DNA from: UBA1756 sp045130235
GTDB taxonomy: Bacteria; Bacteroidota; Bacteroidia; Bacteroidales; WCHB1-69
Assembly (NCBI GenBank): GCA_045130235.1
Contig: JBGUPJ010000015.1
Span: 1 to 34,380 of the forward strand
DNA length: 34,380 bases
Direction of reading: 5' to 3'
Part shown: in pieces, positions 1 through 7,116 of the stretch
How positions within the stretch are numbered: the first letter of the stretch is position 1
Layout: each line of letters starts with the position of its first letter
Program-made: the position numbers and the translations under genes
Notes under the pieces: generated by a model
Told to the model about the DNA's origin: nothing
The model's input: the letters and a program-made list of their open reading frames with translations, nothing else
Databases searched by the model: none

Positions 1-2571
1 CTCCAACCGTTCAGGGTGGTTGAACACCGGCAGGAAAAGGTCGTTCTGACCATCGCCGTTCGGGGTGAAGGCGTTGGGCACATGCACCATTTCCTCGCAA
101 TCCTCCACCTCAATGGTCACGCTGGCATCCGCCTCGGTGCATACGTTATACACATGCACACTGTAGGTGCCGGGGGCGGTTACCTCGTGGGTGGGGGCGG
201 TGGTGCCGTCGTGCCACAGGTAGTAGCTGTATGGCGTGGTGACATCCAACGTGTAGGGACGGTCGGAGCAGACGGTGGTGTCGGGACCGAGATCTATCTG
301 CAGGTCGTAGAGGTAAGTCACGTCAACGGTGTCGCTCACGCCAGCACAGCCGTCGGTCACTATCACCCAGTAGCGGCCGTCGTTGATGACGGTGTAGGTG
401 GTGTTGGTCGAGAAGTCCTGCCACAGGTAGCTGGCAGGGTGCTCCTGGGTGGCATCGAGCAACAGGGTGGCCAGTTCGCACAATAGGGTATCGTTGCCGA
501 AGTCAACATGCAAGGTGTCGTAGAAACGGATGCGGATGGTGGCGCTGTCGGAGCCACAGGCATTGTCGATGCGCACGGTGTAGTCACCCTCCTCCTGCGG
601 GGTGATGGTGGCTCCTTCGGTGCCATCGCTCCAATGGTAGAATCCGAACATGTCGCTTTGGGCGGTGATGGTGGCCCCGCGGCAGATGATGGTGTCGGGG
701 GACAGGGTGAGATGGGGCTGCAGCACCACATATACTGTGTCGATGAGCGTGTCGGGGCAGTGCTTTTCCACCACCATGGTGAGATGCAGGGTGTCAACAA
801 CGGAAAAGGGGAAGACGAGCACGTCTTCATCAAAGAGGGTGAAGGTGCTGTCATCAACAGTCCATGTAATGGGGTAGTTCTCGCAATTCCCTTCGGTATA
901 GACCCGCAAGGTATCGTTGGCGCAGAAGGTGGTCACACCCGTCCCGATGTTCGGATGGATGGGAGTGGGATCGTATGTGCATCCTGAATTGCTGATGGTT
1001 GTGGTGGCAAAAAACAAATTAGAAGAGGGATAGTCATATCGTCGTATTTCCTGTAATTGAGCAGAAAAGCCATTGGTATTCTCAATCCTGATGACTTCAG
1101 GAATTTCATGATTCTCGTAGGTCAGTGCCGCCACATAATATTGTCCGACTTGTGGATCATCAATGACAAACAGGGAATCAGGCATGAGAGTTCCGTTCAC
1201 AAAGGTAGTGAACCTTCCTTGCGGTGAGGTTGCTATAAACAATATTACCCTTCCCTCTAATACAAAATGCTGTATAGGGAAAATGACCTCTTTCACCTGT
1301 TTGTCAGCGTAAAAAAGCTGTGTGATGGGGCCAGCAATGCATTGATAGGGAATATTGGACGATCGATTGATAGCCACCATTTCCGTTGGCATCAAAGGAT
1401 TATTGTTATAAATAAATTTCAGAGTTCCCCACAATTCCGCCACCGATAAAGAGATACTGTAAGCAAATGAAGGGGAGCATTGACAAATGTCGTTTTCGGA
1501 TTGCATGTTGTGATTTTCATCGTAGTAGATGCGGTGGCTGAACTTTGGGGCATCTTCCGTGCCATTGCATTGCCTTGATTGCAATCTCCCTAAAACAGTA
1601 CAACCAATAAAATCCGTATCCAGAAAATTCCTTCCGAACAAATCAGGGTGATAGGGTGCAACAGATTCGTATGGCAGTATGTCAGAAATATTTGGGGCTC
1701 GAAATGTGCGGTGTTGGTAAACTGACACCATCTTGCAGTTGGTATGGATTTCCACATCATTCGCTCTGGGCGGATTCATTGCATGGATGGGGCCATTTTC
1801 GGAACAAACGAAGGGAATCACCAGCACTTCGCCTCTCTGTATCGTATATGTTGCATCGGGAACCCATACGATACTTACATGGGTGGATGTGTCGTATAGT
1901 GGGCCAGACGCTTCATAATGCCCGGAAACCGTAACGTCGGTATGGTCTTCCATTCCAACGACAAGATATGACAGTGACATGAATTCATTCATACATACAA
2001 CACCTGTGCAGCAGGCATCAGGATTCGTGATTCCAAGAGAGACAGGAAGACTCGCTTCTTTGAGCCCGACTTGAACTGGAGGGATTGGGAACTTTTGAGG
2101 CGTGTTTTTTATGACTGAGCTATAGCAGTTCCATGTGCGGCCAAGTCGGGTAATCAGATAGGCATATACTTCGGATTCCGTATGCACATAGATGCCCTTT
2201 TGCTGGATGCCTTGATTGATGTAGCACATGATTTCCTCTTCGGGAACCTTGATTTCCGTCAGTGCGCCAGGAGTTACCTGAAAGTCTGTGTGCCACCCAG
2301 TATTGACATTCTCGGCATAACCCGAACACGGGGAATTGCCAACAATGAGAATGGTCGCTGTATCTGAATAATTATCAAGATGGTGCAAGTAAAACTCAAA
2401 ATTAGGGAATATTTGTTCCCAGTAATCCAGGGACTCATCGTCTGCAATAAACGAAGCCACCACATCCGTCACCCAGAAGTCCGTGCCCGCGTTGGTCTGC
2501 TCATGCGGCTGCTGGGCGCAAAGAGGTAGCACAAACAAAAGCAAAAGCAGAAATTGGAAAAGGCGGCGCAT
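1..2571 (-). CDS. Secreted IgGFc-binding-like protein with Ig-like repeats and CHU_C T9SS sorting domain (C-terminus outside window)
   Basis: An uninterrupted frame of 857 codons runs from the ATG at 2571 to the window edge with no stop, so the gene is partial at its C-terminus. Residues 1-20 form a signal peptide (MRRLFQFLLLLLFVLPLCA). From about residue 27 (AGTDFWVTDVV) to about 520 the pattern matches the IgGFc-binding N-terminal domain of large Bacteroidota surface proteins, for example FQVTPGALTEIKVP and KGIYVHTESEVYAYLITR. Three Ig-like repeats follow at about 622-685, 689-755 and 757-822; the third starts IDLGPDTTVC and contains YLWHDGTT. Then VPNAFTPNGDGQNDLFLPVF opens a gliding-motility C-terminal (CHU_C, type B) sorting domain. 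The protein is expected to be exported by the T9SS and displayed or released at the cell surface. The role is probably adhesion, which is inferred; the ligand is unknown. A TATCTTTG promoter box lies 22 nt upstream. Confidence 0.88.
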   Translation of the reverse strand, partial: MRRLFQFLLLLLFVLPLCAQQPHEQTNAGTDFWVTDVVASFIADDESLDYWEQIFPNFEFYLHHLDNYSDTATILIVGNSPCSGYAENVNTGWHTDFQVTPGALTEIKVPEEEIMCYINQGIQQKGIYVHTESEVYAYLITRLGRTWNCYSSVIKNTPQKFPIPPVQVGLKEASLPVSLGITNPDACCTGVVCMNEFMSLSYLVVGMEDHTDVTVSGHYEASGPLYDTSTHVSIVWVPDATYTIQRGEVLVIPFVCSENGPIHAMNPPRANDVEIHTNCKMVSVYQHRTFRAPNISDILPYESVAPYHPDLFGRNFLDTDFIGCTVLGRLQSRQCNGTEDAPKFSHRIYYDENHNMQSENDICQCSPSFAYSISLSVAELWGTLKFIYNNNPLMPTEMVAINRSSNIPYQCIAGPITQLFYADKQVKEVIFPIQHFVLEGRVILFIATSPQGRFTTFVNGTLMPDSLFVIDDPQVGQYYVAALTYENHEIPEVIRIENTNGFSAQLQEIRRYDYPSSNLFFATTTISNSGCTYDPTPIHPNIGTGVTTFCANDTLRVYTEGNCENYPITWTVDDSTFTLFDEDVLVFPFSVVDTLHLTMVVEKHCPDTLIDTVYVVLQPHLTLSPDTIICRGATITAQSDMFGFYHWSDGTEGATITPQEEGDYTVRIDNACGSDSATIRIRFYDTLHVDFGNDTLLCELATLLLDATQEHPASYLWQDFSTNTTYTVINDGRYWVIVTDGCAGVSDTVDVTYLYDLQIDLGPDTTVCSDRPYTLDVTTPYSYYLWHDGTTAPTHEVTAPGTYSVHVYNVCTEADASVTIEVEDCEEMVHVPNAFTPNGDGQNDLFLPVFNHPERLE

Positions 2572-2592
2572 GGTGTATGATAATTGATGTGG

Positions 2593-2600
2593 CAAAGATA
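2593..2600 (-). promoter_or_regulatory. -7 promoter box (TATCTTTG) of the IgGFc/CHU_C gene
   Basis: The minus strand reads TATCTTTG, a match to the Bacteroidota TAnnTTTG element, 22 nt upstream of the ATG at 2571. No TTTG was found at the usual spacing upstream. Confidence 0.55.
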
Positions 2601-2629
2601 AAATTATTTTACAAACTTTTCTGTGGCAA

Positions 2630-2808
2630 TTATGAATGTCCAACCTGTATAGACATACTGTACAGAGTGCCGCTTTTCTGCCCGCTGCTGATTAGTTCGG
2701 CACGGTTCATTTCGTCGCCCACATTGGAAGTCAAGGTTTGTGATTTTTCGACGAAAAAAGTCCAATAACTGCCATCATCATGGCCATTCCTAAATAAAGT
2801 TTTCTCAT
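2630..2808 (-). pseudogene. Small signal-peptide/TM protein gene with a frameshift (about 59 aa if restored)
   Basis: The ATG at 2808 opens MRKLYLGMAMMMAVIGLF, a typical signal peptide or single TM segment, but this frame stops after 25 codons (2731-2733). If one base is added in the T6 run around 2750-2755 the frame continues as FVEKSQTLTSNVGDEMNRAE and on to a stop at 2630, giving about 59 residues. A TAACTTTG promoter box sits 30 nt upstream. I do not recognise the family. It may be a decayed small gene or an intact gene with a homopolymer sequencing error. The lower part is plausible coding sequence only by eye. Confidence 0.4.
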
Positions 2809-2837
2809 AAAGCTATATTTTAGACGACTTTTCTCCG

Positions 2838-2845
2838 CAAAGTTA
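2838..2845 (-). promoter_or_regulatory. -7 promoter box (TAACTTTG) for the small frameshifted ORF
   Basis: The minus strand reads TAACTTTG, matching TAnnTTTG, with the small ORF's ATG at 2808. The rest of 2809-3068 is AT-rich non-coding sequence, including a short GGGT-T/A-ACCC hairpin-like stretch near 2847-2861. Nothing else is recognised there. Confidence 0.45.
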
Positions 2846-3068
2846 AGGGTTTTTTACCCGCAAAATCCAGAAATTTCAAAATTGACCCGTTTTTGCATGA
2901 AATTGGCGGCAGGTATAACATAAATTATTGAGCCTAAAATTATTGTCAAAAAAAATCTCACTGCATTTCACTGAAGTTTTTTGCACGGATTTGTCGTAAA
3001 CGTCCCCAAACGGGCCCAAATTCCAAGAGCTGCCGCCCTCATTTATTTTTATTTCCGACAAAATTCCG

Positions 3069-3076
3069 TAAATTTG
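3069..3076 (+). promoter_or_regulatory. -7 promoter box (TAAATTTG) of the LytTR regulator
   Basis: TAAATTTG lies 22 nt upstream of the ATG at 3098. Transcription would start near 3083, so an upstream in-frame ATG at 2981 is very unlikely to be the true start. Confidence 0.55.
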
Positions 3077-3097
3077 CCCAACGAAAAACCCACTTTT

Positions 3098-4117
3098 ATG
3101 AAAAAACACAAGCTGATTTTTTTCATTGTACACCTTGTTTTTTGGAGTATCGCTTCTTTTTTATTTTTGAGAAACGCTTTCCTCAGACCCTACTCTTCCA
3201 TTCTACTGGAATGTGTGGTTCTATTCATCCTCATGTGCTCTTTTTACTTGTCGTACTTTGTATTGGTACCAAAACTTTTGATGCGCAGAAAGTTACTTAT
3301 TTTCTTTATAATCAGCATATTAATTGTTATATTGAGCAGTGCAATAGAAATGTGGGTAGTGGAGAACAGCATCGCACGTTGTTACATGAACAATATGGAC
3401 ATTCAAACATACAAATTTGTATTGCGTTGGGTATATCTCTTCGTTTCAATTCGGAATGCCTGCTTCATCCTGTTCGCTGATGTGTTCAAGCTGTGTGAGA
3501 TGCAGGCGATAGAGCTGCAGCTGAACCAGAAAACCACCCTGCAAACCACCCAGCACCTTCTCATCAATCTTCCCGACCAAACTACCCTTGCACAGGATAT
3601 CAACCATATTGTATGCCTGAAATACGAAAATAGGAAAACCACCATCTTCCGCACACACGGCGAACCCATCACCACCTACAACTCTCTGGCCAGTATAGCG
3701 GCGGATTTGCCTACAGATCTATTCATCCGTATCAATCGGAATACCGTTGTGGCCTACTCTCATATTGTGAGCTATGATTCGTGTAGCGTCACCCTTCGAA
3801 TCAACAAAATTCTGGAGAGAATTCTCATCATGCCCGCAAAATCAGAAGAAATACTTGCAGAATTGAAACAATGGAATGCGCAAAAATACCAAACCACGAA
3901 CACCCCTTCTTCCGTTTCAACTCCCTATATGGGAGCAAAGCGTACCATCATTTGCAACTATATCGCCCAACACCCCGGCTGCAATTCGCAAGAGATTGGC
4001 CAACAAATACACCTGTCGGAACGTAACGCGCAACGGATTCTGCAACAGCTAAAGAATGAGGGCATTGTGGATTGCAAAGAGGAGAAAGACGGACAGAAAG
4101 TGTACACATTGCGATAA
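3098..4117 (+). CDS. Membrane-anchored LytTR DNA-binding regulator with C-terminal winged helix
   Basis: The product is 339 aa. Four hydrophobic segments lie at about 5-27, 34-60, 65-88 and 105-130. A linker (130-163) leads to a LytTR domain at about 165-258, recognisable from QDINHIVCLKYENRKTTIF, the SLASIAADLP turn and FIRINRNTVVAYSHIVSY, which matches the family's F.RihrsyiVN..hI block. Residues 283-339 (TIICNYIAQHPGCNSQEIGQQIHLSERNAQRILQQL, then a wing with DGQKVYTL) read as a winged helix. There is no kinase or receiver domain. It would sense through the membrane and bind DNA directly, possibly controlling nearby envelope genes such as the divergent CHU_C gene; that link is inference. 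The start at 3098 is set by the promoter at 3069-3076. Confidence 0.82.
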   Translation: MKKHKLIFFIVHLVFWSIASFLFLRNAFLRPYSSILLECVVLFILMCSFYLSYFVLVPKLLMRRKLLIFFIISILIVILSSAIEMWVVENSIARCYMNNMDIQTYKFVLRWVYLFVSIRNACFILFADVFKLCEMQAIELQLNQKTTLQTTQHLLINLPDQTTLAQDINHIVCLKYENRKTTIFRTHGEPITTYNSLASIAADLPTDLFIRINRNTVVAYSHIVSYDSCSVTLRINKILERILIMPAKSEEILAELKQWNAQKYQTTNTPSSVSTPYMGAKRTIICNYIAQHPGCNSQEIGQQIHLSERNAQRILQQLKNEGIVDCKEEKDGQKVYTLR

Positions 4118-4166
4118 AGCAACACACTCGCAAAAACACAACGCCATGGGGCTGTGAAAATCCAAT

Positions 4167-4187
4167 AAAAAACCCCCTTTTAGGGGG
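4167..4187 (-). terminator. Intrinsic terminator of tRNA-Arg
   Basis: On the minus strand CCCCC-TAAAA-GGGGG forms a perfect 5-bp GC stem (4173-4187) followed by a T6 run (4167-4172). It lies 3 nt beyond the CCA end of the tRNA. Confidence 0.85.
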
Positions 4188-4190
4188 AGA

Positions 4191-4267
4191 TGGTGCCCTC
4201 GGCGGGATTCAAACCCACGATCTTCAGAACCGGAATCTGACATTCTATTCAGCTGAACTACGAGGGC
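4191..4267 (-). tRNA. tRNA-Arg(CCG)
   Basis: The 77-nt cloverleaf can be read on the minus strand. The acceptor is GCCCTCG paired with CGAGGGC, then A and a genomically encoded CCA (4191-4193). The D arm includes GTTCAGCTGAATAGAAT. The anticodon stem is TCAGA/TCTGA around the loop TTCCGGT, giving anticodon CCG, which decodes the arginine codon CGG. The T arm is GTGGG-TTTGAAT-CCCGC with one T-G pair. A TATTTTTG promoter box lies 17 nt upstream and a strong terminator follows, so it is a single-gene transcript divergent from tilS. Confidence 0.95.
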
Positions 4268-4283
4268 ATTGCCAAATGCGCTG

Positions 4284-4291
4284 CAAAAATA
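4284..4291 (-). promoter_or_regulatory. -7 promoter box (TATTTTTG) of tRNA-Arg
   Basis: The minus strand reads TATTTTTG, ending 16 nt before the first tRNA base at 4267. It is back-to-back with the tilS promoter 22 bp away. Confidence 0.65.
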
Positions 4292-4313
4292 CATGAAATT
4301 TCGGAAAATCTCG

Positions 4314-4321
4314 TATTTTTG
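4314..4321 (+). promoter_or_regulatory. -7 promoter box (TATTTTTG) of tilS
   Basis: TATTTTTG on the plus strand, 44 nt before the ATG at 4366. With the box at 4284-4291 it makes a compact divergent promoter pair. Confidence 0.6.
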
Positions 4322-4365
4322 CGCACTAAAATTTTTGTCCGTATCATTTCCTGCCATAATAGATC

Positions 4366-5694
4366 ATGATGCCGTTGGAAGCGCGCTTTCTTGAACATTT
4401 ACAAACCCTGGTGCCCGATGCCGCCCATGCGCACTATCTGCTGGCCGTGAGCGGGGGAAAGGACTCCACTGCCTTGACGCATCTATTTCAGCATCACGCA
4501 CTTTCGTTCGAAATGGCCCACTGCAACTTCCACCTGCGGGGCGAAGACTCCGACCGCGACGAGCAGTTTGTGCAGGAGCTGGCTGCACAACTGGGCTGCC
4601 CCCTGCATGTCAAAAGCTTCAACACCCTTACCGCGCAAAAAAACTCCGGAAAATCGGTGGAGATGGTGGCCCGCGAACAGCGATATGAGTGGTTCAGCAC
4701 CCTCTGTCCGGAAGCCGACTACGTGGTTACCGCCCACCACGCCGACGACAACGCGGAAACCCTGCTGCTGAACCTCTCCCGCGGCACAGGACTGAAAGGT
4801 CTGACCGGCATTCCAGCCCGTAACGGACGGATTCTGCGCCCTCTTCTTCCCTTTACCTCGGAAGAAATCCTGCAATATCTCTCCGAAAACCATATCCCTT
4901 TCCGCACCGACCAAACGAATTTCTCCACCCAATACCATCGCAACAAAATCCGTCATGAGGTGATGCCCGTCCTTCGCGACATCAACCCAGAAATCACCTC
5001 TACACTATGCCATAATATAGCAGTTTTAAATCAACAATACCACTTCTATCTTTCTGAAATTCAAAGAAATCTTTCTGAAATTGTTATTAAGAAAGATGAT
5101 AAGCTTTATATTTCTTGCAAAAAATTATTGGCAACAAACTATGCTGAATTGTTGCTCTATGAGGCATTGAAAGAGTACAACTTCACCGCTTCGCAAGTCA
5201 AAGACATAATAAAGAATTTGGGAGGAATATCGGGTAAAACATTTTTGTCATCCACACATATCATTCTCAAAGACAGGGATTTTCTGATTGTAAAAAATCG
5301 TGAAGAAGAAGAATTTCCTCATACACCCTGCCGAAATTTGGAAGAGTTAGAGGCATTAGGATTTGAAATTGAGTTGCTTTCCATGCAGCAACCCCCACAG
5401 TTTCCTGCCCCCAAGCATACTATATATATAGATGCTGCCAAAATGGAATTTCCCGTACTGGTGCGGGCATGGGAGGAGGGCGACACCTTTATTCCATTCG
5501 GGATGAATGGGAAGCAGAAAGTGAGCGACCTTTTCAACAATTTGAAAATCAATAGATTAAAAAAGAAACAAATTCCCATTTTACTAATTGGCGACCAAAT
5601 TGCCTGGGTGGTGGGTATCCGCGCCGACCATCGTTTCAGAATCACAACGCAAACCCAACATTACTATAAAATTACCTACCATGGAGCCTTTTAA
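4366..5694 (+). CDS. tilS: tRNA(Ile)-lysidine synthase TilS
   Basis: The product is 442 aa. TilS attaches lysine to C34 of the tRNA-Ile CAU anticodon using ATP, so the tRNA reads AUA. The N-type ATP pyrophosphatase P-loop SGGKDS is at residues 29-34, followed by HCNFHLRGEDSDRDEQFV, VVTAHHADDNAETLLLNLSRGTGLKGL and RPLLPF, all TilS hallmarks. The C-terminal half carries the TilS substrate-binding region, with FPVLVRAWEEGDTFIPFGM and KQKVSDLFNNLKI. Two ATGs are adjacent (4366 and 4369); either may be used. The codons become more AT-rich after about 5020. The 3' end overlaps the next gene by 14 bp, suggesting co-transcription. Its neighbour is a tRNA gene, which fits by theme only. Confidence 0.96.
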   Translation: MMPLEARFLEHLQTLVPDAAHAHYLLAVSGGKDSTALTHLFQHHALSFEMAHCNFHLRGEDSDRDEQFVQELAAQLGCPLHVKSFNTLTAQKNSGKSVEMVAREQRYEWFSTLCPEADYVVTAHHADDNAETLLLNLSRGTGLKGLTGIPARNGRILRPLLPFTSEEILQYLSENHIPFRTDQTNFSTQYHRNKIRHEVMPVLRDINPEITSTLCHNIAVLNQQYHFYLSEIQRNLSEIVIKKDDKLYISCKKLLATNYAELLLYEALKEYNFTASQVKDIIKNLGGISGKTFLSSTHIILKDRDFLIVKNREEEEFPHTPCRNLEELEALGFEIELLSMQQPPQFPAPKHTIYIDAAKMEFPVLVRAWEEGDTFIPFGMNGKQKVSDLFNNLKINRLKKKQIPILLIGDQIAWVVGIRADHRFRITTQTQHYYKITYHGAF

Positions 5695-6181
5695 CTCACC
5701 TGCAAAGAAAAAAAAGCGGAACATTTTTCTGCTCATCCTCTGTATTCTCGTCTTCATTGATGCGGGAAGCTCATTCTTTCAAATGCTGCTCATGCCCGTT
5801 TATTCCAAGGGTGAAAACGCTGAAATGGCCTTGAATATTTATAAAAACATGGGATCGGAAGAAATGACAGAGCAGATGTCGCAAATTTTTGCGGCGGCAC
5901 AGGCCTTGCCCAGCTGGTATTTTTACCTCTCCTCCATTCCTTTTGCCCTTGCGATCATCGGCGCTGCATTTGTGCTTCGAAAAAATCCTCTCGGGTTTCA
6001 TCTTTATGTCGTTTCACAAATTTTGGCCTTCGCCTGCCAAAATCTCCTGCTAAAAGAACCCTTTAATTTGCCTTGGATTTCCATTCTGTGCTCCATCTGC
6101 ATTGCCGTCTGCTTCTATTTTCAGTTCAAAGACACCACAAATACTGATAATATTGGCAATGAACCCAATGATTATCAGTAA
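5681..6181 (+). CDS. Four-TM integral membrane protein, function unknown
   Basis: The product is 166 aa. After a basic head (SPAKKKKR) come hydrophobic segments at about 14-38, 78-98, 104-124 and 128-146, so it is an inner-membrane protein with four predicted helices. No catalytic motif is visible. I chose the ATG at 5681, which overlaps the tilS stop by 14 bp in another frame. A longer in-frame start at 5588 would lie deep inside tilS and adds a non-hydrophobic leader without family support. The family is not recognised; similar small membrane proteins are common beside core genes. Confidence 0.7.
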   Translation: MEPFNSPAKKKKRNIFLLILCILVFIDAGSSFFQMLLMPVYSKGENAEMALNIYKNMGSEEMTEQMSQIFAAAQALPSWYFYLSSIPFALAIIGAAFVLRKNPLGFHLYVVSQILAFACQNLLLKEPFNLPWISILCSICIAVCFYFQFKDTTNTDNIGNEPNDYQ

Positions 6182-6226
6182 TTTATAATAATATTGAAAA
6201 TATTTTAAAATTATTTTAACAAACCC

Positions 6227-6258
6227 TTGAAAATAGGGTGGCGATTATAGTATCTTTG
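6227..6258 (+). promoter_or_regulatory. Promoter TTG-N21-TATCTTTG
   Basis: TTG at 6227-6229 and TATCTTTG at 6251-6258 are spaced 21 bp, matching the Bacteroidota -33/-7 arrangement, 20 nt before the ATG at 6279. Confidence 0.65.
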
Positions 6259-6278
6259 CGGCATCAAAGATTACTACC

Positions 6279-7085
6279 ATGTCTCATCGAAAATGGACCA
6301 TTCTGTTGTCGCTACTACTTTCTGAGCTATTTCTTCAAGGGCAAAATGATAGCCTTTTATCAGAAAGGGAATCCTCAAAATATTCTATTACAGATGTTTA
6401 TCTATTAACCTTGTCACAAGACAATGGCGCGGTGGGATGTTATCTTTCGCATTCTGCCCTCACGGCCTATTTCGACAATCGTTTTTTGGTGAAAGAGATG
6501 ATGACCAAGGGATTGGGGGCGGTATTCCGAAAAGGGCAGAATGGATTCCTGATGGACTGTCAGCATTTTGGGTACAGCCGGTATGGAGAATTGTCGGCGC
6601 GGGTAGGATACTGCCGCCGCTTCGGACAGCATATCGCGTTCGGTCTGCGTTTTCAATATTTGATGATGCATTCCTCTGAAAGTCAGTGTGTACACTCGAT
6701 ATCATTCGACCTGTCAGGGTATGCCACCATCGGAAAAAACATCGGGTTGGGATTTGCAGTGATGAATCCAGCAAGACTGAAGGTGGGTATTACGGGGAAG
6801 AACGTGCTGCCTATCCGCCTTCAATTCGATATCAACTATAAGATTGGTAAGCAGATTCTGCTCTTTGCCCGGGTGGAGAAAGAACTCAAATCGGCCTTTG
6901 CTATTGAGGCAGGGGCGGCCTACCATCTCAAAGTGCTGTATATCACTGTCGCAGCAGGATTTCCTAAGCCGAAGTTCTCCGTCAATATGCAAATCGCCTG
7001 TGGACGGTGGCTGCTGGGGGTGAGCTGCCAATACCTTCTGAAGGCAGGATTCGTACCGATGGCATCTGTGGTATGTGTCCTCTAA
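6279..7085 (+). CDS. Outer-membrane beta-barrel protein of the PorV/PorQ-like type
   Basis: The product is 268 aa with a signal peptide (about 1-22, LLSLLLSELFLQGQ). The rest is a series of short amphipathic strands with alternating hydrophobic residues and aromatic ends. Blocks such as LTAYFDNRFLVKEM, LMDCQHFGYSRYGELSARVGYCRRFG and IGLGFAVMNPARLKVG resemble the Bacteroidota PorV/PorQ-like barrel family, in which strands alternate with N-P-aromatic turns. It is followed after 31 bp by the HhH-barrel gene, so the two are probably one operon driven by the promoter at 6227-6258. A specific role, such as a T9SS accessory channel, is not shown. Confidence 0.65.
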   Translation: MSHRKWTILLSLLLSELFLQGQNDSLLSERESSKYSITDVYLLTLSQDNGAVGCYLSHSALTAYFDNRFLVKEMMTKGLGAVFRKGQNGFLMDCQHFGYSRYGELSARVGYCRRFGQHIAFGLRFQYLMMHSSESQCVHSISFDLSGYATIGKNIGLGFAVMNPARLKVGITGKNVLPIRLQFDINYKIGKQILLFARVEKELKSAFAIEAGAAYHLKVLYITVAAGFPKPKFSVNMQIACGRWLLGVSCQYLLKAGFVPMASVVCVL

Positions 7086-7116
7086 CATCTACTCTGACAC
7101 AACTAAACACAACTCA

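Noticed and set aside
16..987. Plus-strand ORFs of about 156 and 159 aa, and a 164-aa minus ORF at 363-857
   Set aside because: They are shadows of the continuous 857-codon minus-strand gene, which has signal peptide, Ig-like repeats and CHU_C motif in frame.
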